Origin: Methylobacterium sp. WL1
GTDB taxonomy: Bacteria > Pseudomonadota > Alphaproteobacteria > Rhizobiales > Beijerinckiaceae
NCBI RefSeq assembly: GCF_008000895.1
Contig: NZ_CP042823.1
Location: 5,540,501 to 5,604,500 of the forward strand
Reading direction: 5' to 3'
DNA: 64,000 bases
The notes under the pieces were generated by a model. It made no database searches, was not told the DNA's origin, and saw only the letters and a program-made list of their open reading frames with translations. Positions 1 through 11,001 of the stretch are shown here, in pieces (the first letter of the stretch is position 1; each line of letters opens with the position of its first letter). The position numbers and the translations under genes are program-made.

Positions 1-305
1 CCGACGCCGATACCGGGTCGGCGCCAGCCAGTGCCCGAGAACGGGGACCGCTTCGGCGGAGCAGCCACAGGCCAGTCCAGTTCAAGGTGGCGGTGTAGAT
101 CGGCTTGCCGTCCTCGTCCGTCACGACCACCGAGAACGCGCATCGGTCGCCGTCGTCCGGCACCTCGTCGCGCGCGATGTCCGGCAGCAGGCGCAAGACG
201 TGCTGGCGGACAGCCGGGAAGTCCTCGAGCGCGGTGCCTTCGTCATCGCGGCCATAATGCGCGGGCCAAGCCGCCATTATAGATGTCGAAGAAGTAGCGA
301 GGCCT
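1..305 (-). pseudogene. DUF6894-type small protein remnant, start codon lost and frameshifted, runs off window start
   Basis: Read on the minus strand from about 305, the sequence gives PRYFFDIYNGGLA, the usual opening of DUF6894 proteins (M-P-R-Y-F-F-D), but the codon where ATG is expected is AGG (305-303). That frame stops at a TGA near 250. The rest of the domain continues in another frame as GRDDEGTALEDFPAVRQ and then VVVTDEDGKPIYTATLN, with no stop before base 1. A lost start plus a frameshift indicates a decayed gene, although other genes in this window also carry suspicious indels. The family is frequent in Methylobacterium and Bradyrhizobium and its function is unknown. The family call rests on motif resemblance only. 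Confidence 0.55.
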
Positions 306-457
306 GTAAACGTTTTGCTGGTGGGCGAATTTACCCGCAACAACGCACGTTAGAGCCGCCATCTTCGAAGGAGATGCCGGGACGGCGCCAATGAACGCGT
401 CGACTCGCGGGCTCGGTCCCGACGGCGAGGCGGGTCGGTTGGGCGGTCACGCCCGCG

Positions 458-1417
458 TCACGCCGCCGCCCGCACCGCGTGGTCGGCCTGGGGCTGGATC
501 TCGATGAACACCCGCGTGACCTGCGGGTTGCGCTGCTTCAGAGCTTTGTCGAGGCGGGTGACGAGGCCCTCGACCTCCCCGGCGCTGAGGTCGTCGGCCA
601 TGTCGATGCTGACATTCACCAGGATGTCGGTCGGCCCGAGATGCTGGGTCAGCACCTCGTTGAGGTGGAGCACGCCGGGCTCGGCGCGCACGAGGTCCGA
701 GATCGCCGCCACCACGGCGGGGTCGGCGGCCTCGCCGATCAGCAGGCCGTGGGTCTCGATCATCAGGAACACCGCCATCCCGACCAGCACCAGGCCGATC
801 CCCACCGAGGCCCAGCCGTCGAGGCTCGGCCTGTCGAGCCAATGGGCCAGGACGACGCCCGCCAGGGCGATCAGCAGGCCGATCAGCGCCGCGGTGTCCT
901 CGGCCAGGATCGTGAACAGGGTCGGATCCTTGCTGCGCCGGATCGCCCGCATCGCCGAGTGCTTGCCCTTCTCGGCCCAGAACTGGCGCATCGCCACGAA
1001 CCACGAGATCCCCTCGGCCACGATGGCGAAGCCGAGGATCGCGACGTTCACCCAGATCCCCGGCAGGGTGTAGCCGAACAGGTGCGCGTCCGCGTCCGGC
1101 GAGGGGTGGCGGATCCGCTCGACGCCCTCGTAGACCGCGAAGACGCCGCCACCGAGAAAGATCATCAGCGCGACCACGAAGGCGTAGAAATAGATCTCGC
1201 GCCCGTAGCCGAACGGGTGCCGGGCATCGGCCGGCCGCTTGGCCCGCTTCATCCCGACGAGCAGCAGCACCTGGTTGGCCGTGTCGACCACCGAGTGCAC
1301 GCCCTCGGCGAGCATCGCGGTCGAGCCGGTGAGCGCGCCGCCGACGAACTTCGCCGCCGCGATGGCGAGGTTCGCCCCCGCCGCCGCGTAGATCGCTCCC
1401 GTGCTCTCGTGCGCCAT
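458..1417 (-). CDS. Cation diffusion facilitator (CDF) family transporter, SLC30A9-like
   Basis: Protein of 319 residues. ATG at 1417 was chosen because GGAGG lies five bases upstream and the protein then begins directly at the first membrane segment; the open frame extends further upstream without CDF character. Visible features are several hydrophobic segments, the TM2 metal motif H41-x3-D45 (EGVHSVVDTANQ) and an ILAEDTAALIG segment in TM5, the E-D-x-A-A pattern typical of SLC30A9/ZnT9-like members rather than the H-x3-D of classical zinc CDFs. A soluble C-terminal domain with a beta-alpha-beta look follows. The family exports divalent cations across the inner membrane in exchange for protons; the metal cannot be read from the sequence. 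It is divergent from the HIT gene. Confidence 0.88.
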   Translation of the reverse strand: MAHESTGAIYAAAGANLAIAAAKFVGGALTGSTAMLAEGVHSVVDTANQVLLLVGMKRAKRPADARHPFGYGREIYFYAFVVALMIFLGGGVFAVYEGVERIRHPSPDADAHLFGYTLPGIWVNVAILGFAIVAEGISWFVAMRQFWAEKGKHSAMRAIRRSKDPTLFTILAEDTAALIGLLIALAGVVLAHWLDRPSLDGWASVGIGLVLVGMAVFLMIETHGLLIGEAADPAVVAAISDLVRAEPGVLHLNEVLTQHLGPTDILVNVSIDMADDLSAGEVEGLVTRLDKALKQRNPQVTRVFIEIQPQADHAVRAAA

Positions 1418-1436
1418 CCCGGCCTCCGTGTCCGCC

Positions 1437-1464
1437 GCCCAAGCCTCGCCGCCCAAGCCTCGCC
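1437..1464. repeat. Two tandem copies of a 14-bp unit
   Basis: GCCCAAGCCTCGCC occurs twice head to tail, followed by a degenerate third start (CCCCAAGCG). It lies just upstream of the CDF transporter start, between two divergent genes. No function is evident; it may be a simple slippage product. Confidence 0.6.
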
Positions 1465-1556
1465 CCCCAAGCGTTGCCGTGCGGCACCGGTTCCCGTGTG
1501 GACGCGTGGCGGTGCCCCGTGCAAGCTGAGATCGATCAGGACGCCTTGGAGCACGC

Positions 1557-1994
1557 ATGGCCGACGCGCAGTACGATCCCGACAACATCTTCGCCAAGAT
1601 CCTGCGGGGCGAGATCCCGTGCCACCGCGTCCACGAGGATGCGGACACGCTGGCCTTCATGGACGTGATGCCCCAGGGCGAGGGGCACACCCTGGTGATC
1701 CCCAAGGCGCCGTCCCGCGGGTTGCTCGATGCCGACCCGGCCGCCCTGGCGACCCTGATGGCGAGCGTCCAGACGGTGGCCCGGGCCGTGAAGGCGGCGT
1801 TCGAGGCGGACGGCCTGACGGTGTTCCAGTTCAACGAGCCGGCGGGCGGGCAGACCGTGTTCCACCTGCACGTCCACGTCATCCCCCGGTTCGAGGGCGT
1901 TCCGCTGAAGCGCCACGAGGGCGGGATGGCCGACAACGCGGTGCTGGCCGAGTACGCCGCGCGCATCCGGACGGCGTTGCAGGCCGGTCGCTGA
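1557..1994 (+). CDS. HIT family nucleotide-binding hydrolase (Hint-like)
   Basis: 145 residues, a normal length for bacterial HIT proteins. The catalytic histidine triad is present as FHLHVHVIP with H103, H105 and H107, and the upstream alpha/beta core (IFAKILRGEIPCHRVHED, TLVIPK) is typical. ATG at 1557 follows GGAG at five bases. Hint-type enzymes hydrolyse nucleoside phosphoramidates such as aminoacyl-AMP in the cytoplasm; the physiological substrate is not evident here. It is divergent from the CDF transporter. Confidence 0.93.
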   Translation: MADAQYDPDNIFAKILRGEIPCHRVHEDADTLAFMDVMPQGEGHTLVIPKAPSRGLLDADPAALATLMASVQTVARAVKAAFEADGLTVFQFNEPAGGQTVFHLHVHVIPRFEGVPLKRHEGGMADNAVLAEYAARIRTALQAGR

Positions 1995-2111
1995 GACCGC
2001 CGAGTTCGACAGGTCCGTGACCTCTCGCGGGTGCAGGGTGGCGTCCTGCCGCCGGGCTTCGCCCGATGGATCGAGGGCGCCGGCGTAGGGCTTGCCCTTC
2101 GGGAACCCGGT

Positions 2112-2471
2112 TCAGGCCGCGCTGGCGATGAGCCGGCGCAGGGCGGCGTTCTCGGCCTCGAGTTCGCTGATCCGCTGCCGTAGGGCGGCCTCGGTATCGA
2201 GGGCGGACGGGGCCGCCCGGGCTGGCTCCTCGAACACGACGCCGATTCCGTCCTCCCGGCGCCAGCACAGGCTGGCCCGGTAGGTCCGGTCCCGCTGCGG
2301 GATGTAGAGGTCGAACACCTGCGGCAGGGTCGTGGCGTCGCTCAGGACCAGCCGGGCGCCCGAGGCCGAGAGGTCGCGCACCAGGCAGTCGAAGCTCGAC
2401 GAGCCGTTGTTGAAGACGATGCGCCCCTTGAGGAAGACCCGCTGGCGCGTCTCTTTGCGATGATCCGTCAT
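2112..2471 (-). CDS. PilZ domain protein with C-terminal coiled coil
   Basis: 119 residues. The PilZ c-di-GMP signature is recognisable: basic RKETRQR near the N terminus (R-x3-R), then DLSASGARL (the D/N-x-S-x2-G pattern) and a later DGIGVVFEE strand. Residues 86-119 form a short leucine-rich amphipathic helix (LRQRISELEAENAALRRL) likely to dimerise. PilZ proteins bind c-di-GMP and act on motility, exopolysaccharide or envelope targets; which process applies here is unknown. It stands alone. Confidence 0.85.
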   Translation of the reverse strand: MTDHRKETRQRVFLKGRIVFNNGSSSFDCLVRDLSASGARLVLSDATTLPQVFDLYIPQRDRTYRASLCWRREDGIGVVFEEPARAAPSALDTEAALRQRISELEAENAALRRLIASAA

Positions 2472-2542
2472 GCGGGCCAGTCTGCCGGCCAGCCCTTAAG
2501 GATTCCTGGCTGCAATACGGTCTTGGCGCCTATTCCCGAGGA

Positions 2543-2773
2543 TCACGCGATGAAGCGCCGGTCCACCGTCTGGAACAGGTAGAAGCCGTTGAAGCGCACG
2601 GCGGTGTCGGCGGCCCGGTCGTCGAAATCCAGGGGCGGCCGGCTGGCGCCGTCGAGCTTGCCTCCGAAGGTCCAGCGGCCGGCACCGATGAACGGCGGCA
2701 CGGTGCTGGCCTCCGGCACCGCGCAGCACAGGCCCTCGACGGCCTTCAGCTGGAACAGGTTGTAGCTTCGCAT
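2543..2773 (-). CDS. Conserved-looking small hypothetical protein (76 aa)
   Basis: ATG at 2773 is preceded by GGAGGG at a suitable distance, which decides the start over an upstream in-frame ATG at 2893. The protein begins MRSYNLFQLKAVEGLCCAVPE, has a dense, folded-looking composition with Trp, Phe and Tyr, and ends TVDRRFIA. No known domain is recognised. The gene lies just beyond the end of nadE, on the same strand and downstream of it. Confidence 0.55.
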   Translation of the reverse strand: MRSYNLFQLKAVEGLCCAVPEASTVPPFIGAGRWTFGGKLDGASRPPLDFDDRAADTAVRFNGFYLFQTVDRRFIA

Positions 2774-2889
2774 CGGAGTCCCTCCGCTTGGCCGCCCCGC
2801 CTGCCGAATGCATCCAATACCAGATCGAAGACTGGATAGATTCGGCTTGACCGTGCTCATAATGGCACAATCGGTCGAGTTTGTGACGG

Positions 2890-4965
<2,076 letters not shown>

Positions 4966-5205
4966 GGGCGCCTGTCCGGGTGAGGGGTGGCTGCCGGTAT
5001 CATATGGAGCGCGGCCACGCCCCGGCGACGCGCATCCCTCCACTGCAATGCCGCATTCGCTCGCCCCCGCGCCACAGGCCGAAAATCCCATCGTGGTGTC
5101 CGGCCCGAGGGGGGCCGACAAGCCTCCGTTAACGACAATTGGCCTAACTCGGGGCAGCCCGCCGGCCACCGGCGGATCCCTGTTTCGAGTATCGTTCGAG
5201 AACCC

Positions 5206-8200
5206 ATGCGCGCATCGGGACGGCCTCCGTACTCTCACCGTGACCCTGCCCGCCCCGTCCGCGGCGGCGACCGTTCGGGCCTGTCGCTCGGCGCCCTGGC
5301 GCACCGGCTGATGGCTTTGCGGGCGAGCCTCGCCCGCCGCCTGTCCGGCACTCCGGCCGGGCTGCCCGCCCGCCCGGCCTACGGTATCCCCGGCCGCCGC
5401 GCGGAGCCGAGCTGGCTGACCGCCCCGGCCGCCATGGTCGGACGGGACGGCTTCGAGCGCGGCCGCGCGCGCCGGCGCCTCGGCGCCCCCGAGCACGTCT
5501 GGCCGGACCAGGTCTTCGACGACCGGGCGAGCCTCGACGCGCTCGACGAGCCGCGCTTCGAGAGCCGGATCGACCGCAGCGCCTCGACCCCGGGCGTGCT
5601 GGTGCGCCAGCCGCGCCGGCCCGCCTCGATCGCCCGGAGGATTCGCACCCGCGTCTCCGGTCCAGGCCGCCGCCGCCCCGGCGGCGCGCTGGACCCGGAC
5701 GCCCGATTCGGTGCTGCAGGAGCGTCGCCAGCGGGCCCTGGAGGCCGAGCGGGTCGCCCTGGAGCGTGCCCGCGCCGAGGCCCATGCGGCCGCGCAGGCC
5801 GTCGAGACCGAGCGCAAAGCCCGCGAGCAGGAGGCCCGGGATCTGGCCGAGCGGGAGCAGGCCGAGCGGGAGCAGGCCGAGCAGGCGCGGGTCGCGACCC
5901 TTTCCGCCATGCCCGAGATCGTGCCGACCGAGTTCGCCGAGGATGGCGGTGTGGTGCCGCTGTGGCGCCAGCCCTTCGTGGCGCCCCCGGGCGTCCGCTA
6001 TTTCCGTACCCCCGACCGGCGCCCGGTTCGGCCGAGCGTCGAGCTGTCCACCTCGACGGCGGCGATCGCCCCCGTCCTGGAACCCATGCCGGTCCAGGGC
6101 CCAGTCCCGGTCCAGGCTCTTGTGCCGGAGCCGGCCATGCCCTCGGCTGCCGCCGAGGCGCCGGCGCGCGACTGGTCCGACCTGCCGGACTGGTCCGAGG
6201 TCCAGCCCTGGTTCGACGGCAGCGATTGGAATGCCGGCGACGGGTCGTCCGTGGAGGCCTGGGCCGCGCTGGCGACCCAGCCCATGGCGGCCGGCCTGCC
6301 GCGGCGGTCGCGGCCGTTCCGGTGATCGCGGCGGTCCACGCGGTGCCCGACCTGCCGGTGGCCGAGCCGCTGTACGAGGCCGCGCACCCGCAGCCGCCGC
6401 GCCCGGTCTACGTTCTCGACCGGCTGGTGCGGTTCGATCAGCCCCCGCGTCCGGCGGACGGCCAGGACAACGGGCGCGAGGGCACGCAGGACACCGTTCG
6501 GGATCACGATCGGCCGGCCGACCCGCAGAATGCGGAGACGGCGGCGATCCGGGACGCGTTCCTGCCGGCCAAGCCCGCCCTCGCGCTGGTGTTCGGTCCC
6601 GGCAGCGCCGCCACCGAGGCGCCCCGCCGCGCCCCCGCGCTCTGCGCCATGGCGGCCCGGGCGGCGATCCGCGCCGCCGGACAACCGGTCGTGGCTGCCC
6701 CTGTGGCCATGCCCGAGCATCTGCCCGAGCGTCTGCCCGAGCACCGGCCGGTCTCGGACACGATGACGCCTGCGTCCGCCGATCCGGTCCGGGTTCCCTC
6801 GGACGCCGACCGGGTGGTGATCCCGATGACCCCGCACCGTGCTGCTGCGCGGCAAGATGGCGCCGCAGCCCGAGCCCGCCGCCGAGCCAGCCGCCGAGCC
6901 CGTTGCCGCCGAGCCCGAGCCGGTTCACGCCGAGCCCGTCTCTGCCGAAGCCGCCCTGGAGCCGGTCGAGGCGCCGGCCGCCCAGCTGGCCGCAGTGCCC
7001 GCCGCCCCCGCCCTGCCGCTGGTCGCGCCCCGGGCGCACCTGATCCCGGCCGGCCGTCACCTGGAGATCGCCAGCGTCGAGAACGCCGATTACGAGCTGC
7101 CCTCGCTCGGCCTGCTCGCCCTGCCGGACGAGAGCGGCGCCGAGGAAGTCGACGCCGACGTGCTGGAGCAGAACGCGCTCAACCTCCAGCAGACGGTGCA
7201 GGATTTCGGCGTGCGCGGCGACATCCTGGCGGTGCGCCCCGGCCCGGTCGTCACGCTCTACGAGCTGGAGCCCGCACCCGGCACCAAGTCCAGCCGCGTC
7301 ATCGGCCTGTCGGACGACATCGCCCGCTCGATGTCGGCGGTCTCGGCCCGCGTGGCGGTCGTCCCCGGCCGCAACGTGATCGGTATCGAACTGCCGAACG
7401 AGACCCGCGAGACGGTCTACCTCCGGGAGCTGCTCTCGGTGCCGGATTTCTATGAGAGCAAGCACAAGCTCGCCCTCTGCCTCGGCAAGAACATCGGCGG
7501 CGAGCCGATCATCGCCGACCTCGCCCGGATGCCGCACCTGCTGGTGGCCGGCACCACCGGCTCGGGCAAGTCGGTGGCGATCAACACCATGATCCTGTCG
7601 CTGCTCTACCGGCTGAAGCCGGAGGAGTGCCGGCTGATCATGGTCGATCCCAAGATGCTGGAGCTGTCGGTCTACGACGGCATCCCGCACCTGCTCTCCC
7701 CGGTCGTGACCGACCCCAAGAAGGCGGTGATCGCCCTCAAATGGGCCGTGCGCGAGATGGAGGAGCGCTACAAGAAGATGTCCAAGATCGCGGTCCGCAA
7801 CATCGACGGCTACAACGCCCGGATGAAGGAGGCCCGCGAGCGCGGCGAGGTCATCACCCGCACGGTCCAGACCGGGTTCAACCGCGAGACCGGCGAGGCG
7901 GTGTTCGAGCAGGAGGCGATGGACCTGTCGGCGCTCCCCTACATCGTGATCGTGGTCGACGAGATGGCCGACCTGATGATGGTGGCGGGCAAGGACATCG
8001 AGGGGGCGATCCAGCGGCTCGCCCAGATGGCGCGTGCGGCCGGCATCCACCTGATCATGGCGACGCAGCGCCCGTCGGTGGACGTGATCACCGGCACGAT
8101 CAAGGCGAACTTCCCGACCCGGATCTCCTTCCAGGTCACCAGCAAGATCGACAGCCGCACGATCCTGGGCGAGATGGGCGCCGAGCAGCTGCTCGGCCAG

Positions 8201-8704
8201 GGCGACATGCTGTTCATGGCCGGCGGCGGGCGCACGACCCGGGTGCACGGGCCGTTCTGCTCGGACAGCGAGGTCGAGAGCGTGGTCGCCCACCTCAAGC
8301 GCCAGGGCCGCCCGAGCTACCTCGACGCCGTCACCACCGACGACTCGCCGGAGGAGCCGGCCAAGGAGGGCAAGTCCGGTCGCGGCGCCAAGGCCGAGAA
8401 GGTCGAGCGTTCCGAGGATTCCGACGAGGAGGCTCCGGTCTTCGACATCGGCGCCTTCGCGGCGGCGACCGGCGGCGAGTCGGACGACCTGTACAAGCAG
8501 GCGATCGAGGTGGTGCTGCGGGACCAGAAGGCGTCCACCAGCTACATCCAGCGCCGGCTGCAGATCGGCTACAACCGCGCCGCCTCGATCATGGAGCGGA
8601 TGGAGATCGAGGGCATCGTCGGCCCGGCCAACCATGCCGGCAAGCGCGATATCCTGGTCGCCGGGGCGCCCCACGCCTCGAGCGGGATGTACGACGACGA
8701 GTGA
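5206..8704 (+). CDS. ftsK: FtsK/SpoIIIE-type DNA translocase, reading frame interrupted three times in the N-terminal linker
   Basis: The C-terminal part (6839 onwards, 621 residues in one frame) is a full FtsK motor: Walker A GTTGSGKS near 7550, Walker [12 protein letters not shown] near 7950, [13 protein letters not shown] near 8060, and a winged-helix gamma domain (8480-8640, ending [14 protein letters not shown]) that in the family reads KOPS sites and contacts XerD. The N terminus from ATG 5206 is charged and Ala/Pro/Glu-rich with a coiled coil ([20 protein letters not shown]). It changes frame near 5640, 6295 and 6830; joined, it gives about 1160 residues. No cluster of four membrane helices, normal for FtsK N termini, is visible in any frame. 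FtsK moves chromosome dimers to the septum and helps divisome assembly. Followed by lolA, a common alphaproteobacterial order. Confidence 0.88.
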
Positions 8705-8713
8705 GGCCGACGC

Positions 8714-8745
8714 AGGGCCGCGATCCGATCGGTCGCGGCCCTTTC
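8714..8745 (+). terminator. Probable intrinsic terminator of ftsK
   Basis: A 10-bp perfect stem, AGGGCCGCGA paired with TCGCGGCCCT, closes a 9-base loop and is followed by only TTTC. It sits directly after the ftsK stop codon. The T-tract is weak, so termination strength is uncertain. Confidence 0.5.
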
Positions 8746-8902
8746 GCGTCGCATCTTCGCCACAGGGCGGAGGTCTAAAGCGCGCGCCGCCGAATTAGAC
8801 GCCGGTTCGGCGTCAGCGCGCGTCACATCGCGGGCCGGATCCCGGGCCCGCCCATCCCGTTTCTGCCGGATCGCCCGCCCGGGCGCCCAGGAGGTTCTGC
8901 CG

Positions 8903-9817
8903 ATGATCGGCCGCCGCACCCGCACAGCCGGCTCCCTGATCGCCGCCGGGCTGTGGCTCGCCCCCGCCGCCCCGGCGCAGGCACAGGTCGGCGCGTTCAT
9001 CGACAGCCTGTTCGGCCGCAAGGAGGAGCCCGCACCCGCCCCCGAAGCCGCCCCGGCGGCACCCGCGCCCGCGCCCCGGAAGCCGGCGGCCAAGCCCGCC
9101 AAAGAGTCCGCGGCCAAGGAGGCGCCGAAGGCCGGCAGCCCCAAGGCCGGTACCAAGACGTCCGACAAGGCGGACCACAAGGCCGCCGAGCCCAAGGTCG
9201 CCGCGGTGGGCACGCCCACGGTGCTCGCCCCGTCCGAGCCGGCCGACGCCGCGACGGTGCTGGCCCAAGCCAACGCCTACTTCAACGCCATGAACACCCT
9301 GACGGGCAGCTTCATGCAGATCGGCGCCGACGGGCGCCGGATCGGCGGCAAGCTGACGCTGGCCAAGCCCGGCCGCCTGCGCTTCGACTACGATCAGCCC
9401 TCGCCGCTGGAGGTGGTGGCCGACGGCACCTCCGTGGCGGTGCGCGACCGCAAGCTCGCCACCCAGGACCTCTACTTCATCGCCCAGACGCCCCTGAAAT
9501 TCCTGCTGCGCGAGAAGATCGACCTCGCCCGCGACCTCTCGGTCACCGACGTCGCCCACGATCCGGGCGGCGTGCGCATCAGCATGGAGGACCGGGCGAC
9601 CTTGGGTGGCACCTCGAAGATCCAGCTGTTCTTCGATGCCGAGATGAAGACCCTGTCGCAATGGCGGATCACCGACCCGCAGGGCTACATCACCACGGTG
9701 CAGCTCTCGAACCTGCAGCGGCCCAAGAGTGTCGATGCGAGCCTGTTCTTCATCAATTACGGGCGCGCCGAGGACAAGGCGATGCAGCAGCAGATCCAGC
9801 AATCGCAGCCCAACTGA
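8903..9817 (+). CDS. lolA: LolA-like outer-membrane lipoprotein carrier
   Basis: 304 residues. An N-terminal signal peptide (hydrophobic SLIAAGLWLAPAAPA, cleavage likely after AQA near residue 28) is followed by a long Ala/Pro/Lys linker to about 110. The LolA-fold domain then runs from about 115: YFNAMNTLTGSFMQIGADG, KPGRLRFDYDQPSPLEVVADG, and KTLSQWRITDPQGYITTVQL. LolA carries outer-membrane lipoproteins across the periplasm. The long basic linker is longer than in enterobacterial LolA but not unusual in Rhizobiales. It lies between ftsK and xthA on the same strand, 27 bases before xthA. Confidence 0.87.
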   Translation: MIGRRTRTAGSLIAAGLWLAPAAPAQAQVGAFIDSLFGRKEEPAPAPEAAPAAPAPAPRKPAAKPAKESAAKEAPKAGSPKAGTKTSDKADHKAAEPKVAAVGTPTVLAPSEPADAATVLAQANAYFNAMNTLTGSFMQIGADGRRIGGKLTLAKPGRLRFDYDQPSPLEVVADGTSVAVRDRKLATQDLYFIAQTPLKFLLREKIDLARDLSVTDVAHDPGGVRISMEDRATLGGTSKIQLFFDAEMKTLSQWRITDPQGYITTVQLSNLQRPKSVDASLFFINYGRAEDKAMQQQIQQSQPN

Positions 9818-9844
9818 TCGAACACGTAACCCGAGACCTCGCCC

Positions 9845-10654
9845 GTGCGCCTGTCCGTCACCACCTGGAACATCAACTCGGTGCGGCTACGCATCGACCT
9901 GGTCCTGCGCTTCCTGTCCGAGCACAAGCCGGACGTGCTCTGCCTCCAGGAGACCAAGTGCCCGGACGACGCGTTTCCGCTCAAGGCCCTGCGCGGCTCA
10001 GGGTACGAGCACGTGATGTTCGCCGGCCAGAAGGGCTATAACGGCGTCGCGATCCTGTCGCGCTTCCCCCTGCACACCCGCGACGTGATGGGCTTCTGCG
10101 AGAAGCCGGATGCCCGGCACATCTCGGCGGTGCTCGGGCCGGAGGCGGGGGCCGCCGCCGGCATCGTGCTGCACGATTTCTACGTCCCGGCCGGCGGCGA
10201 CGTGCCCGACCGCGCGCTGAATCCGAAGTTCGCCCACAAGCTCGATTTCCTGGGTGAGCTGCGTGCCTGGGGCGGCAAGCGCGTCTCCGGCCCGGCGATC
10301 CTGGTCGGCGACCTCAACGTGGCGCCGCTGGAGCACGATGTCTGGTCGCACAAGCAACTCCTCGACGTGGTGAGCCATACCCCCGTGGAGACCGAGGCGC
10401 TGGAACTGCTGCGCGGCGAGGCCGGCTGGATCGATGCGGCGCGGCATCTCACCCCCGAGCCGGAGAAGATCTACACCTGGTGGAGCTACCGCTCCCCGGA
10501 CTGGTCGGGGGCCAACAAGGGCCGGCGCCTCGACCATGCCTGGGTCTCGCCGGAGCTGGCCGGCACGGTCCGCTCGGTGGAGGTCCTGCGCGACGCCCGC
10601 GGCTGGGAGCGGCCCTCCGACCACGCCCCGGTGACCCTGACCCTGGAGCTGTGA
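9845..10654 (+). CDS. xthA: Exodeoxyribonuclease III
   Basis: 269 residues from a GTG start at 9845. All signatures of the exonuclease/endonuclease/phosphatase family are present: TWNINSVRLR, CLQETKCPD (metal-binding Glu), YNGVAIL, the GDLNVAP motif, WWSYRS, RRLDHAWVS and the catalytic PSDHAPV at the end. The enzyme nicks DNA at abasic sites and has 3'-5' exonuclease and 3'-phosphatase activity in base excision repair. It is probably co-transcribed with lolA. Confidence 0.94.
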   Translation: MRLSVTTWNINSVRLRIDLVLRFLSEHKPDVLCLQETKCPDDAFPLKALRGSGYEHVMFAGQKGYNGVAILSRFPLHTRDVMGFCEKPDARHISAVLGPEAGAAAGIVLHDFYVPAGGDVPDRALNPKFAHKLDFLGELRAWGGKRVSGPAILVGDLNVAPLEHDVWSHKQLLDVVSHTPVETEALELLRGEAGWIDAARHLTPEPEKIYTWWSYRSPDWSGANKGRRLDHAWVSPELAGTVRSVEVLRDARGWERPSDHAPVTLTLEL

Positions 10655-10709
10655 CGGCGCGTCACGGAACTGCGGTGACCACGGCGCATTGGCGGATCAC
10701 GAACCTGCG

Positions 10710-10823
10710 ATGCGAGCCCGCCCGATGCGCAAGATCCTGATCGCCCTTCTGCTTCCCAAGGTCGTCTCCTTCCTGCGCCGCCGCTACGGCGGCCCGCACA
10801 CCGCCCGCGACCGGGCGTTCTGA
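10710..10823 (+). CDS. Possible 37-residue basic, hydrophobic peptide
   Basis: A short frame with two in-frame ATGs (10710 and 10725) encodes a leucine/isoleucine-rich helix (KILIALLLPKVVSFL) followed by RRRYGGPHTARDRAF. The alternation of a hydrophobic helix and a basic tail is not random-looking, but length alone gives little support and no clear ribosome-binding site is seen. Function unknown. Confidence 0.3.
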   Translation: MRARPMRKILIALLLPKVVSFLRRRYGGPHTARDRAF

Positions 10824-11001
10824 CGTCCCGCACGACCATCCTTCAAATCCACGCGCACCGACCTCTCCCCTCATCCGGCTCGGATCAGGGCGAGGGGCGG
10901 TTGTTCTGCGTGCGCTCGCGACGGCGCTGCGCAGCCCGCCCGGCGGCCATGGCCGAGCGGAGCGCGCATGAGATCCCCCGCCCTTCAGGATTCCGCGCCC
11001 G

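Noticed and set aside
479..2020. A 513-residue plus-strand open frame across the CDF transporter and HIT genes
   Set aside because: It lies antisense to the CDF gene and out of frame with the HIT gene, both of which have diagnostic motifs.
5144..8674. A 1176-residue open frame on the minus strand opposite ftsK
   Set aside because: His/Asp/Arg/Gly-rich composition with no motif; it is the antisense shadow of a GC-rich coding region whose sense strand has clear FtsK motifs.
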